Part shown: in pieces, positions 12,801-26,334 of the stretch | How positions within the stretch are numbered: the first letter of the stretch is position 1 | Layout: each line of letters starts with the position of its first letter | NCBI RefSeq assembly: GCF_022539315.1 | Contig: NC_066314.1 | Coordinates: forward strand, 58,079,543-58,143,542 | Direction of reading: 5' to 3' | Source of the DNA: Serinus canaria | Taxonomy: Eukaryota; Chordata; Aves; Passeriformes; Fringillidae | Length of the DNA stretch: 64,000 nt | Position numbers and translations under genes: made by a program | The notes under the pieces: model-generated | Told to the model about the DNA's origin: nothing | Database searches by the model: none | What the model saw: the letters and a program-made list of their open reading frames with translations, nothing else

Positions 12801-15800
12801 TACCACCTAACTGGGTTAAAAAAATTTCTTAACCAGATTGGTTTTAAAGACCTCCTGGAGCCATCTACTAAGTAACCTAACACTCACAGAAGCATTCACA
12901 GCTTTTACAGCTGTACCTGAAATAAAGCTTCCTTTGCCTTCAAAATTCAACTCATTAAATAGCTCTCCTTCAAGAAAAATAAAAAATGAAAAATAAAAAT
13001 CAAGCACATTTTCCAACTCATCTTCTTCTCAACTGAGTAATTCTTCCTGAAGCCTTCAATATTCTTCAGACATTGCTAGGGACTTTTTAGCAAGCTTTTT
13101 ATTAAGCTGAACAATTTCTGAATCTTCTGATCACAACACAAAAATTTACATGATGCCTCCTATAGCTCTGAAATACCTTACTTGTATAAGGCAAATAGAT
13201 TTGCAGTCAATAGCAAATAGAGGCAGATGCTTCATTTCTGAAGAAATCTGAGAGCAAACTGGCTCATCTCTAGCTCACCATGCTCGTTTCAAAAGCAGAT
13301 GGAGTATCTGATTACATTAACTTCTATTTAAGCTATGATACAAGCAAACTGTTTCAGATACACAGATAATGAGTCTAAATATCAGATGTTACACTGGCTG
13401 GCTGGCAGAGCAGTAAGTAGAAAAAGCTCCTTCAATCAACTAGATAATGCCTGTAATCTAGAGATCTTTATTGGATTCTCAGCTGCTTATAGAGGTCCAG
13501 AGGGACATGCTGGTGAAAACTGCACCCATGCAGTCCATAACATATCAAGAAGTTACTTTTATACATTATTCTAGCTACAGGAATCTAACTGTTCAATCCT
13601 TTTCAGATGGAATTAATGAAGCACAGTAATTTCCAGACCATGTGGAAACTTCAAATAGTGAAGAACAAAGCTAAAAAGAGTTTGGGGGTTGAGTTACATC
13701 AGCACTTAATTCTATCTGCATCCATTATTTTTATTCTGGATATAATTGGACATACTGATTTTAATCTAAAATTCTTATGAGTTCAGATCCAGGTTACCAA
13801 AACCATTTTTGCTCTATCATATGCTATTTAGAGTAATCTGAAGTATTTGCAAAAGCACAAATCCACATGTTTCAATCTAAATTTGACACACACACATATT
13901 TAGAGGTAACCTTGACTTCATAGTCTGTGATACTCAGCTCCAGTGCTTTTATATGGGGAAAAAGAAGATGATTTTATCCATAGATCAGTGCATGTGTAGT
14001 GCGCATATATGTATCTCTTAAAATACCTTCTTCATAGTGGGCAAAATTCGGATGACTCCAACAAGAATGTTCAAAGAAATGCACAGGAAAAATATGAAGC
14101 AGAAGGCCTACTGCAAAAGGTCCCCTGGAGATGAATTCTGATTTACCATTCCTATAAAAACTACAGGAGATGTTATGGTTCACTGATTGTGAAAAACACA
14201 AAATTAATTCTTTGGGAGAAAATTTCTGACCTTACCAATATGTGTAAATATCAATGTGTGAAAATTGCCCTGATGGAAGGGGAAAGGTAACAGACAGGAC
14301 AAATGCCAATGGCCACAGATGAAAGCGTATGAATCCACCTAAACAGCAGGGGGAAAAAAAGAAATTGCAAGAACACAGAAGAAATCATTCATCTATATAA
14401 GGCTATTAGGGCAATATCCAGTTAAAATGCTGGTCCCTAAAGAGTAGTTAAATTCAGAAGAAAGCTAACCTCAGAAGTACCTACAACTCAGGTAGCACCT
14501 CACCACTCACCCAAAAACTCCAGAAGCACCCCCTATTGTGCTCACCCTGTGCTCCCACCCAGCATGTGCCACCTATTTGGTGTCTAAGCCAAACTGTCCA
14601 AGTGCTGGGCACTAAAAAGCTGCTATGAAGGGAGAAGTTACTTTGTTTTTCCAACCAAGATGTGCTTATTCAAGTTATTAGAGTTCAAGCCCACACATCT
14701 CAAGGGAATGTTCACCTCCAGCTCACTTTTTATGTAAAGATACCCTTTATCTCCCCCACTTAGAACCTCTTACTCTACAGAAAAGTATCCAAGAATTATG
14801 GGCCCTGAAGAGAATGTAACATGACCCCGGCACAAGGGGTCTGGTTAAAACCCTTGGATACTGACAAGATTATCTTAAGTTCTGGTCCCTGCTCCTGACA
14901 CCAGTGAATAAATAGATAAAGGGAGCATGAATTGCAGCACAACATTTTCTAAGTCTTAAGACACACTAGTACCTTTTTTTTAGTTTTCAGATTTAATAGT
15001 GCTTCCTACAGAAATATAATAGTCTATCCCGGGGACTACTGATGCACCTGTTTTCCTTTTAAAAAAGGCAAAACTGTCCATTTCTCTAAGTATTTCAGGA
15101 ACTGGCAAGGACTTGAAATTTGCCAAAGACATGCTGCATACCTGCCAGGCTTTTTGGAGTATAAGTAACATTTAACAGGTGTTGCTTTTCTGGCTTCAAA
15201 GTGATAATGATGTTTTGCTTTTCTTTACAATCTCCACTAACATAATGTGAAAGTGCCAAAGAGGTTGTTCTTCAATAATTAGCAAAAAGTAGTAAATACT
15301 TGACAGAAGAATAATCTTTTACCAGAAGTGTTTCCTAGATAAAGATTTAGAGGTCAATGATCTCTAAAGAGCCTTTAATGAGTTTGACATATTGCTGAAT
15401 GTGAACTATTAAGCTAGTTTCTTACAATTCAATTAGAGAAGAAAAGTTTATTTATCAGTTTGTTTATATTACATAGCACCAGCTATGAAACTGAAACTAA
15501 AAATACTAAAAAATAAAATTTTTAAAAAATTCCCCAACCTTACATTGTAATTTATAGTACATCAATTTAAATACACCCTGAGTCTTTAAAAAGACATCTT
15601 TTCTCCTTTAGCAATTTGAGACATAGAGTTACATAAGACAACCTCAAACTATGTATTTATCTTCAGAAAATGCAGTAATCAAAACTGGACTATCTGCAGC
15701 TGATTCAGGTTAGATTTCATTCAGAGAAAGATACTGAAAGTTACATTTTAAATTTGAATCAATGTTGATCATCACTCCTTATGTTCTGCACACCATAAAG

Positions 15801-18800
15801 GGGTTTCCAGCCAATCAAAAACTCAACCATGCATTTGTATCAGCAAGTTTCACCAAACCCACTGGCTGCTTTAGAACTTGGATCTTCCTCACATCACTTC
15901 AGACTGGCCACTGCAGCAGACATTTTAGCACAGAGGCTTTTTTCAGTCACAAATTAATGTTCAAATTTAAAACTTCGCACTCTTGCAGTACAAGTCAATA
16001 TTCTCCACATATTCTTAGTTTTGATAAGTTTTCTTCACATTGTCTTTACTCTCCTGATCTCTCTCCATCCAGCTTTTCACCTACAAGACTCCTCTACATA
16101 GGACTGCTTACCCCCTTTGTAGATACCCCATGTGAACAGAAAAATCTTCTGATCTCAGTTCCAATTTTTCAGACACCTGAAAACCATAAGTTCCATTCAA
16201 TTATTTTGTGTCTGGTACAGTTTTGAAAAGGAAGTATCTACTTTATTCCCATCCTCTTGGCACACAGTCAGTATGTTTCCAACAATGATAATTCCGAGAT
16301 TTACAGTTTTCCTTCTAAACACATGGCAAGCATATTAAGGGATAGAGCACATTTCCTAACAAAAACTCGTTCCAAAATATTGTGGTGCACAAGCTTCACA
16401 GAAAGCTGATGGATTTCTCATGGGCTCAGAGCAATGCACATGCTCACACTAGAAAGATGCTTGTCCAGCTTCCTCAGGTTGGCATAAGAAACAGAATTTT
16501 ATTTTACTAGGTTAACCAATACATTTATATAAAACATTTATCTGCTACTTCTATCTCCCAATTTCTTAATAGAGGAACAAGAAAAAAAGAAAGGAAAAAA
16601 AAATACCAAACCACCACCCCAAAAAATAGACTATTCGAAGCATTTAATAACGTGTCATGAAAATCATATCAGAGTTTACTATTGTTGCCCTGGAATGGAC
16701 TGGAAAACTGCAAATAGAGGCTTTACTGCTTCAAGCTGCTCTGTGGTTCACTAGCAACTCCCTGGGAATTTTCCATGTAGCTTGCATTGAGAACTACCAT
16801 CACACACTGCAGGGATGCATTCACTTCCCTTCTCAGCACAGGTGTATCAGATGCAGTAAGGAATGCACTGCAGCTCACTCTTAATCACATGGTGTAAATG
16901 TACCCCTGCCTGTTTCATGTAAGTTTAGTCCAGACAAACAAGATGTCTTCTCAACATCATTTCACTGATCATAATGAAAGGCTAAAGCTTTTTTTTTCCC
17001 CCATGTTTTACCACTTGTTCATGCTATTGGCTCATTTCCTTGTCCCAGTCCCCACACAGCATCACTGTTTCACACATCAAAGAAAAAAAGGAGAATTAGA
17101 CACAGTGCAACCCTAAGAAAAACAAAGATCCAGCCAAGTAGACACAAGCACTGGCACTCATATGCTGGGAGAATGAAAATGGCACAACAGCACTAACGTG
17201 CAATAAGCAAACCGGGTTGTAGAGAAATGGCAGATCTCTTCCCTAATGCAAGGAACTACCTGCAGGAAAAGACCACTTCTATGCAAAGCATCTTCACAGG
17301 AAGCAAGTAACAGCACCTGACATTGAGAGGCTGAACATTGGTACCAATGATGTTTTCCTTTCACTAATATACAAGATTGTGTTCCCTCTTACAATGATAG
17401 ATCTATCTATTCAGTATTGGAACCAACCAGGAGTAAAAAGATTTATTCTTCTCTAAAGTGGAGGGTTTGTGGGTTTTTTTCATTAGACAATAGCTTTATT
17501 TCCACAGTCAAATAAGGCAGGAAATAGAATGCTCAGTATATTCTCACTGGCAATGCTAGTTGAGCCATCAATTCCAAAAACTGAAGGGAAATTAGAACCT
17601 GCCCTTACAGGTAAAATACAAAACTCAGGAGGTAACATTTGCAGGAGGTCTTCAGAGCTGCACCTTTGCTTCAGCAATTTCTCATCTACTCAAATGATAC
17701 TCTAACCCTAGATTATACCTAAATCCTTCAGGCACAAGCCAGCTGACATGCTGGAAGTGGAAGGTACAGCCAAGGCATCTGCTTTCACTCAGTTCTCAAG
17801 TGCTAAATAAGCACTTCTCAGCAAGGACATCAGGCCAATCACTCAATACAACAGCTGCTCCAACCGTTCTCAGTGAGAGTAAGAACAGCATTCTGAACTA
17901 CTTCTGTGATACTCATCCCATCAGGGCAACACACTTTACTGCAGTGTTAGGAGATGCAAAGGGATGCCCTGAGATGTCCTAACTGTTCAAACAGGAGAGC
18001 ACAGCATCAGAGGCAGCAAGTTGCTGCTCACCTGTGCCTCACACTGATGGATCCTCTGGGCAGACAAATACCGTAGTCAGAAGGTAGCTTGAGATTTAAG
18101 AGACTACATGTGCACACCAGTTTTCTTGACATGATTTTGGTGCTCTGTTACATAAGCAATAGAAGCACAGAGAAATACCTAGGACAGAGTGGGCTTGAGG
18201 CTGTGATATGTCAGCACTGCACACTTCCATGAAATAAGGGATAACATCCTGCTGAGGGGGCAGACTGTTAATATTCTCCTGAGCACAGTGCCCTGTTAGC
18301 ACAGCTACCTTGTTTCTGGTACTGTTCTAGACTGCTCTGTACAGCACTCTGCACCTCAGAGATGTGCCCAGCAGTATCCTGAAAGCCCTGTGTTGACTTG
18401 CAACACCTCATTTCTCTTCTTCTACTTGCTTTTAACACCAAGTTTTGCAAGTCAACAGCATGATGTAATCCTTCAGCAAAAAGATCCAAATATTCTTGTT
18501 ATTGAAACAAAACTAAAAATCTGTATGTTGAGCAAGACAACCAGAGGTCTTACGAGTACTGCTGGGTAATAAGATACAGCCATTTCTTTGGCTGCTCTTC
18601 ATTTATCTCATCTGAACTTCATTTATTGGCAAACATCAATATTCCAAAAGAAAAATGTCATTCTCTTTAGAAAATACTGCCTGATAAGTGGTAAGAATGA
18701 CAGAACAGAGCAATCATATATCTTCAATATCAAAGATTCCATTTCTCAGAGAGTCACCTTTCCTTGCACTCATTTTCATGAAGAGAGCTTTAAGAGCCTT

Positions 18801-21800
18801 TAAGTGAATAAAGTATTCATGTAAATGGAACAAACACAATTAAATTTACGAAATTAATTTCCCAGCCTAGCTACAATGTCAGCTGACAGTTTCAGATGAA
18901 AATAAATAGACATCAGACCACAATATATTAAAAATCTAGAACAATCATACTTATTCCAATTGGCTTTTAAGACAGAATAATGTGGGAGGATTTTAAAAAA
19001 AAAACTTTCTTGCTTTTGTGGTGAACATCAGCATTTATGCCTGCCTGAGCAACAATGAACAGTATTTTCAAAAAGAAACGCCAGTTTTGAAGTCTACTTT
19101 AGTTAATGCTGAAGTAATGGAGAAAACAGTATTAAATATTAATTCCATTCAAAAGCAGAATTGACCTGAAGAGGGTTACCAGCCACATAAATCCATATTA
19201 CCACCACACAACAGACATCTCAAGACAATTCATACTCCATAGATTGTTAGTTCTGTGTATTCATGAGCTAATGTTGTAATACATTAGAAACGACTGACAA
19301 AATGAAAAATAGCTTAGCTTTTTAAAAGCTATATATTTCACTAAAATACCTCTCATATGTTGATAATAAAGGAATAGCAATGATGTTAACTGAATTTTCA
19401 TACTTGAGCAATGAGACAAAGGTAAAATTGAGCATGTTTATGGTTTTAAGTACGTGCATTGCACCTTTGGAAATGGTTACTGATTACTCAGAGCTGTTTT
19501 GAGACAATGGTATTTTATTTTACAGTGACGTAGGATGTAGGGAAAGTACAAAAAGTTACGTGAAGAGTATTAGTTCATCTTCAATTTGGGCAGACTGTCA
19601 CGTGAATGAAATGGAGACACTATTACTGCATGATCTTTCAAAAGATGCAGAAAGTGCACAGCAACTGCATTGATCATTAAAAATAACAAACTGCTACTGA
19701 ATATGAAAACTGTCCAAAAAAAAGGCTAGAAACCACAAATGAAGAATGAAAACAAAATTAATGTGATTTTGCCCACTGGCAGTTAACAGAGTGATACTCC
19801 ACTGTAAGGCTTAAGCCATTTTACTGCGAATGTGCTGCTCTAAGAGAATGCATCATAATCAACAGATCAAGATAACTTTAAAATAAAAAGAATATCTTTC
19901 ATGTTCTGCACTGCAGCACCTAGTAGGTATATACAGAAATTAGGTGCACCATGCATCAGTCCACCAATCAGACTCCTCTCTCATCTCTAGTTCTTAGATA
20001 CAGAAGTCACAAAGCTGAACCTTCTGAAAATATCTGAATTCCTCAAATCACTTATGTATTAAACATAAAGGGAAAGGAAGATACTGAAGGGCTTCATAAA
20101 CATCAACAAATAACATTTCAGAATATAAAATCATCATAAACTAACTAGCTAATAAAAAAATCACTGTTAAATTACACATAGAGTGTCTTCATTTGCACAG
20201 TCAAGACCAAAACAAGACAATTATACCAAAATATAGGTGAACTCTAATATTACAGAAAATTAGAGGTAGTGTTTAAAATAGTTAAAAGAGAATCAGATTT
20301 AGTTAACACTGAAAAGGTAATAATTTGTGCTTTAGAAATTAGAACTATTACCATTAAATAACTGCTTACAAACTCACTAGAATCTTGTTGGACTCTAATT
20401 TAAAAAGCTGAATTGTGTACCATTCAGTTCTCTTACAGATCTTTATTGGACAATATGTTTTTTTCTTTTCCTAGTTACTTTATCAGAAGGCATAAGCTAA
20501 ACCATCTACTATGTTTATTCCAGAACAAATGAAAAAAAATTACAAAATTACAGATCTCAAGGAAAGGAGTGTTAACTTTCAAAATACACTTACTTCCAAT
20601 AAAGCCAGTTCTTCAAGAAAACCATAAAGAGAATAACTTGCACACAGTTTTACATGTTATTACAGTTTCAAAAACTTAAGCAATTTGAATACTTGCAACT
20701 CTTCAGTGCTTATTATGGTAGAACACATCTAACTTTAATATATATTAATAAGTCTTCCCACTTCACAGATTGGAACCAAGAGGAAAAAAAGGGTTTGTCC
20801 AAACAAAGAATATAAAAGGATTGGAAACAGACATCCAGTTACACAAGTGCTTGTCTGGCATCCTCATTATAACAAGTTTCTTTTCAGTTTAACCAAAACT
20901 GTTTCAGCTTTTGTATTGTTAGAAGAGCTTGAAGTCACTTCAAGTTACTTAATTCTTTGGCAGAGGGCACCACAGCTCATTGGACTGAAGTTGAGACTTC
21001 GATCTTACTTCTGAGGAAGCATGGCTAAGCCAAGGAAAAGTAAGATTAAACACATCAGCTTTCCCTTGAGATCTAAAACACTTCTCTATGATCCACCAAA
21101 TTGCCACATGAAGAATTTAAGGCTTATACATCACAAGAGCCAGAAAGTCATCTTCAAAGTTCTCTGGTGCCAGACCAGAGCTCTGTTGACCAGACAGGAT
21201 TTGTTGATTCAGTTCAAGTCCCTGAATGTTTCTAACTACAAGGACTTAATTTTCTGTAAAGAGAAGGTCTGCACCAGAAAATGTTTGTAAGCAGTCTCTT
21301 TGCAACCTCCACATTCCCTGACCACCATGCCTTGTCCTCCAACTCCACAACAGACAGTAGAGCTTTGCCTGCCCTGGCAAACAGATGATGTTCTAGGGTT
21401 GTGGTCCTGCAGCTGCACCCTTGGACCCCACTGGATGAGAAACTGGGCCCGGGCAGAATCACACATGGTGACTGAGGCACAAAAACAAGGCTCTGCAAAA
21501 CTGGGTGAGCTATCAATCCCAAAGTGGGCAGTGAGGAAAAAATGAGCAACTCTTGTCTTTTCCCACCAGTATCACCTCCAACAACACATTCCTTCAAGTG
21601 TTTTGCAACTCATCCTAGCCTTTGACAAGCCCACTCAACTCAGTAACCCAACAAAAAGCTAACCCAGCGAGAGAATGGGCTCTGTCAGTTTTCTGAGGAG
21701 AGTTGATTTACCAATCAGGCAAGCACTGAACCAGCAAAAGAGGAATTACAGTAGCACACAGCCAGGAGCAGGACAGCCTCTTTCAGCAGCAAAGAGTTGG

Positions 21801-24800
21801 CAAAGCCCATCATAAAGCTCCAAAACAAAGAACCAATTCAGGAAAAATAGTCACTATAGCACTTGCATTTCCTTCTTTTCTTAAGGAGAAAGCCTGCCAT
21901 CAGAGTACAAATCAGTGTGTTCAGACAGACCCGTACCATGGAACCTAACAGCTGCAAGAGGGAAACCTCGATTTTACATTGAGATCATATTAAGGCGGGG
22001 ATGATAAGTTTTTTGTTTCTTCAGAGACCAAACAAAGACACGTTCAAACCCATATGATATCAGAAAAAATATGTTCTATGTGAACTTCCCTCAGATGTGA
22101 CTCTGGCACTGAATTTTTCCTCCATGTGAGGAAAAAAGGCCCCAAGGCATCTGCAGCTTGAATGATAATCTTCAAACAGTACACAAATCACCTTTCTTTT
22201 CAAATTATGTTGTTAAATGTTTTTTAATAATAACAAAGATGTAAAAAAACATCACTTAATGGCAAAATACCACCAATGAACTGCTATAGGAAAGGGCAAA
22301 GTTAATTCTTTCTAGATTACAAAATACAAAATTAATCCTGAGAGTAAGAGTTATCAATTTAAAAACAATTCCATATAAATTTAATCAATTTGACTTTGCT
22401 TTGCAACAGAAGCGTGTACATATGTACACTACATACAGATGAGTGCTGTACTTCCCTGACTGCCCTCTAAGCTGCTCAAATTAAATATTTATTTCTGTAA
22501 ACATAAAACATTTTCTCCTTCAGAGGAAAACACTAAAGTTGACGCCATTATGAAATTTTCAGGTAAACTGCTAATTTTTGAACAACAACAAAAAAATGGA
22601 TGCTCTCCCTTTCTTATACCCCTTTGCTCTAACTTTGAAGAGTAAAATATTTCCTTTGTTTAATTAAAAAGAAATTTTTACATTACACCTTTATGTAATG
22701 TAAAAGTACATTAGAATAGTTGCAGCATTTCAAAAGGCAGATATCTGTAACTGAGATGCACACATTTGATAATTTCTTAATCTATTCATCATTGAGACAT
22801 GCTAGAAGTTCATTGTATGTTTGTTGAGAAACAAAACATCCCCAGAAAACTGCAACACACAGGAGTTCATAGGGGCACCTGCATTTTTAATTCTCAGTTT
22901 ACCTGACTGACTTCTCCACACTCCTTTAACAACTAGTACAGTATAAGTGCAGCTTTACAAAGCCAGCCTCCTCAAAAGGCCAATTATACAGTGCTTTACT
23001 TCTGAAATATCACAGACAACCTTACACTGTGCAGACAAAAACTGAAGTATATGTTTAAGCTTCAGTTTGTTCTGACCTGAGATCTAGTCTACATGAATAA
23101 GTCACAGCTATGCAAGGCACATAAATCTAGTTGAGGACATGTATCATGGACAGAAAAAAGGACAAAAATTTCAACAGGATTTCTGAAAACTTCACAAATA
23201 TATTTCAAGAACAGAGCTGACTACAAGAGCAGTTTAAAAAAAAAGATATGTAACTTTGGCACAGAATATATCACAGCAAAAAACACAAACACCATGACAG
23301 CTTGTTGTTAACCTAATAACTGAGGCAAAGCATCAAAAAACAAAGGAAGGCAGAGACAGCACAAGAAGTATCATAGAATGACACGTATCATTTGAAGATG
23401 AAACCAAGAAATTAAAGAGGTTTCAAGAGCTACGGAACAGATCCAAGAAAAAGTTGAACACACAGAGCAGCATAAAGGACTTCTTATGCTTCATTCTAGC
23501 TGGAGTATATTCTAGACAAGTCAGAAAGCGGGAATCAGCTTAATGTAACATTTTCATTTAAAGCAGATAAAATGATGGGGAAAACACAAAAATTGTGTAA
23601 AATATAAATGGATTTGCACGTTTGAAGGCTTTGACTGTTTGTCACATCTAAAGCTCCGTAGTCTCTGCACTCTTGCAAGCCATTCAGGAAGGCGACGAAG
23701 CCTCAAACAGCGCTTAGGCACCCGTGTTACGCTCTTTTGTTCACAAGGGGTAATTACACCAGACTGTGGCTGGATGTTAGGCCCACTCAGAGAGTAACTG
23801 AAACCCACAAAGCAGGTTCACAGCCTTGCCAGGCATAACAAAACATTTGCTTTAACACAAATATTTGCCAAAAGCAATAAAATGCGCATTTCATAATACT
23901 AATATATTGATAACAGCAAACCAAAGTACAAATAATTTTAAGACAGAGTGCAAGAAGAACACGCAGAAAAAAAAATCACATAAAAATTTGAAGGGACTAA
24001 GTAACAATCTGACAGAACAGACTTTGTACAGTCTCCACTGTACTGTTCAGGCACTCTCTTGACTATACACAGGAAGGCAGCAAAGAGTCCATAATCCAAT
24101 AACATGCACTAGGTATCATGCTAACACACCACAGCCTGGGTTTATATGTTTCTTAAGATAGAACACACATCAGTCCCATTCCACAGGCCGGGGAAAAAAA
24201 ATTATTTAAAAAAATAAAATCAAGAACGCATGAAACTAAGAAGTTTACCAAAAACTTCAAGATTTGAGAATGTGTTTTCTTTCACAAGCTATGTAACTGT
24301 CTTCAGACACTCTTAAAGCAAGGGGAAAGGCACTCCCAGAGCAGACCACAGCTGGCAGGGGGCAATACGTCTCCCAAAAACCTGCCCCTTAGTCACGAGA
24401 CTGGGTAAGCATGCAACTAAATCCCAAAGCAGCACGGCTGTTGCCAGCTCTTGCTGGCCTGTTTGCTTTTTTTCCACTCTTAGGGTTTCAGACTATCAAG
24501 GCAGTTCAGGGCTAGCAGGCTTCTTCTACCCATTACATGACAGAGCTCAGTCACAGGAACCTGTGGGGAGCTTTTTGCACACCAAGATCCAAGAAAGCTA
24601 CCAAGTGGTCTGTCCCACCTTAAGATCAGGCAATACTTTCCTCCTTCCAACAGTTTTCTGAAATTTAGTTCACCCATACCCCAGCAATACTGACGCACAA
24701 GACTGGCATTTAAGTTAAGCTTGCATGGAACCTGAGCAATTGCCAGGACATTCTGAAAGAGCAACTACACAAATGCAGAAGACCTGGAAGAGAAAGAACC

Positions 24801-26334
24801 TGTAACCCCACAAACACTTCAAGCAATGCCTGCACCTTCATTGAAGGCAGTGACCGAGTTCTGACAAACTTGTATTAAGCTGCTGGAACCCAGAAGAGCT
24901 GTTGTGTGTCTCATTCTAAACAACAGTACTGGCAAGAGTAGTAGCAGTCTAGTTAAAAATATTAATGAGAGGTTGTTTATAACGTACAACAATCCTGCTT
25001 TGCCAGTTTTTATGGTTTACAAAGTCCTTTTCACATTTTCTATTATACTGCAGTCCGAGACGGGAGAAGCCCATGTACAAAGAACAAATCAAACAAGTAA
25101 ACATCTGAAACGCTGCGAGCCTTCCTTTTCTCCTAAAACGTGGCAACAAAACACCCGTGTGTAACAATTACTGTTAAGTAACACCTAAATACGCAACCTA
25201 CTTTCGGTCGGCGTTTGTCTTTGGCCGTTTGAGGGGAAGAAACAGGAAAACAAATGAAGGGACAACAAACCCAAACAACTACGACCCCGCGCACGGCCCC
25301 CGCTGCTGCGCTGCGAGCGCCGGGCCCGGCGGGCAGGCTCGGGGGGCGGCGGTGCGGGCCCTGGCCGGCAGGGGGCGCGGCGCGGGCGGCCGGCGCTGTT
25401 GTTGTTGCCGCTCGGGGTATTTAAACGCCGGGCTGTCAATCACGGGCACCGCGCGCTCCCCGGCGCTCCCCGCACGGCGGGGGCGGCACCGAGCGGCCCC
25501 GCAGCCCCGGCCCGGCCGAGCCGCCACCGCCACCGCCGCGGGCCCCCAACTTGCTCCTTTGTTTAACTGCCCGTGAATCCCCTCCGCCGCCGCTTCCTCC
25601 CGCTCGCAGCGGCTGCCGACCGGCCTTTTATTATTCACACGCTCGGCTCGCAAAACACACGCGCGGCGGCCGCTCGGGACCGGGTTGGAAACGTCAAAGC
25701 GGCGAGAGGCGCGGGGCGACCCTCTTTCTCCTCATCCGCCGCCCCGCGAACAAAACGCACGGGCAGCCCGGGGCTCGCACCCGGCCGGGGACAGCCCCGG
25801 TGTCCGCACTTCTCAGCCGGAAGACCGCCCTGTCCGGGGAGAGACCCCCCGGGGACGCGGCGGGACACGCGACGCCTCTGCAGAGTCGGCACAACTTCGG
25901 GGTGGCCTCGGCCCCGCCAGCCCCGCATCTGTTGCTCTTTCGTAACCAGACCCCCCCCCCCGCCTGGCCCGGCCCGTCCGCCCCCTCACAGCCGCGGACC
26001 CATGTGGCCGGGGACGGCCGCCGGCGCCGGCACTGTCCCCGCGGCAGGGGGGGGAACCGGACCGGGCGAGCGCCAGCCGCTCCCCCCGTGCTGCCGCCGC
26101 GCAGCCATTGTCCCCCCCGGCGGGAGGGGGGAAGGCGACTGCCACCGCCTGTGCCCGGTGCCGCCCGGCGGCTGCCCCGCCGCGCCGCCCGGCCCCGGCG
26201 CGGCTCCCGGCGCCTTACCTGCCGTGGAACCAGTCCTTGCAGATGTCGCACTCGATCATGAAGCGGCTCACGTCGTAGGGTTCACGGCACACGCAGTACA
26301 CGGGGGTCGCGGCGGCGGTAGTCGCTCCGGCCAT
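739..26334 (-). CDS. KDM7A: KDM7A (lysine demethylase 7A), 5' part of the gene: join(739..824, 26219..26334), incomplete
   Basis: Two exons joined across a 25.4-kb GT-AG intron give a 67-residue N-terminus, ending with one extra base that starts the next codon. It holds a complete C4HC3 PHD finger: C14, C16, C29, C32, H37, C40, C56, C59, with cage-type residues Y13, M26 and W35. The spacing and the [11 protein letters not shown] core fit the KDM7 family (KDM7A, PHF8, PHF2). KDM7A is the best fit from the residues in exon 2 and from SLC37A3 as the upstream neighbour. Known for the family: a nuclear Fe(II)/2-oxoglutarate JmjC enzyme that binds H3K4me3 through the PHD finger and removes H3K9me1/2 and H3K27me1/2. 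The JmjC domain is not in this window; it should be encoded left of position 1. Identification is by recalled family sequence and synteny, not by a search. Confidence 0.95.
5482..5527. repeat. Perfect 20-bp inverted repeat with 6-base loop
   Basis: The arms at 5482-5501 and 5508-5527 are exact reverse complements (pyrimidine-rich left arm ending TTTTACGG, right arm starting CCGTAAAA), with the loop CTTTAT between them. It lies inside KDM7A intron 1. A cruciform or RNA hairpin is possible; its origin may be a local template switch. Confidence 0.95.
7148..7164 (+). repeat. Poly(A) tract, A17
   Basis: Seventeen A residues in KDM7A intron 1. No recognisable retroposed body precedes it. Confidence 0.85.
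10446..10472. repeat. AT dinucleotide-rich microsatellite
   Basis: Alternating AT/TA with interruptions (ATATATATCTATATATATATGT-type), in KDM7A intron 1 just before a CR1 fragment. Confidence 0.7.
10510..10622 (+). mobile_element. CR1 LINE 3'-end fragment
   Basis: The sequence from TGGATGTGGTGCCTGGGGAC through GATCTTACACGGTCTTTTCTGACC to TTCAATGAT follows the conserved 3' region of avian CR1 retrotransposons, which normally reads GATGATCTTAAAGGTCTTTTCC and ends in ATTCTATGAT-type repeats. It is truncated and diverged by several substitutions, so it is an old, inactive copy within KDM7A intron 1. Confidence 0.8.
12250..12322 (+). repeat. Imperfect 37-bp tandem duplication
   Basis: TAATAAAGATGAG begins at both 12250 and 12287. 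The following GTTGTTTACAAAGAT resembles CTGTTTAAAAAGAT in the second copy. It lies in KDM7A intron 1, with no coding meaning seen. Confidence 0.65.
22676..22705. repeat. 12-bp perfect inverted repeat
   Basis: TTTTACATTACA at 22676-22687 pairs with TGTAATGTAAAA at 22694-22705 across the loop CCTTTA, in KDM7A intron 1. No function is visible. Confidence 0.9.
25365..25378 (+). promoter_or_regulatory. CTCF-like core motif
   Basis: The 14 bases CCGGCAGGGGGCGC closely resemble the vertebrate CTCF core (CCASYAGRKGGCRS type). The site lies at the intron-side edge of the KDM7A CpG island. Occupancy is inferred only from the motif. Confidence 0.45.
26219..26334 (-). CDS. KDM7A: KDM7A coding exon 1 (start codon and first half of PHD finger)
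   Basis: The ATG is at 26334-26332. The base at -3 is A and the base at +4 is G, a strong Kozak context. The exon encodes 38 residues plus two bases of a serine codon, and splices at a GTAAGG donor (26218-26213). It carries PHD zinc ligands C14, C16, C29, C32 and H37 and the aromatic W35. Only ten residues precede PVYC, whereas human KDM7A, as I recall it, has a much longer Ala/Gly/Pro-rich lead. The reading frame stays open upstream to another ATG at 26535, which would add 67 Arg/Ala/Gly-rich residues. I chose the downstream ATG because its MAGA start matches known KDM7A N-termini. Reading through the donor gives a stop at 26217-26215. Confidence 0.95.

Larger units (their letters stand above)
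825..26218 (-). other. KDM7A: KDM7A intron 1 (25.4 kb)
   Basis: The intron is bounded by a GTAAGG donor at 26218-26213 and a TTCCAG acceptor at 830-825. Its interior is AT-rich and contains only short chance ORFs without protein-like composition. Recognisable content is a CR1 fragment at 10510-10622, an A17 tract at 7148-7164, an AT microsatellite at 10446-10472, a perfect hairpin at 5482-5527, a smaller hairpin at 22676-22705 and an imperfect 37-bp duplication at 12250-12322. The promoter-proximal end (about 25270-26218) is part of the CpG island. I saw no nested gene, tRNA or snoRNA, but conserved non-coding elements cannot be judged without alignment. Confidence 0.85.

Noticed and set aside
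21232..21597. Overlapping ORFs in KDM7A intron 1
   Set aside because: Present on both strands in different frames, no recognised domain; probably a GC-richer patch of intron.
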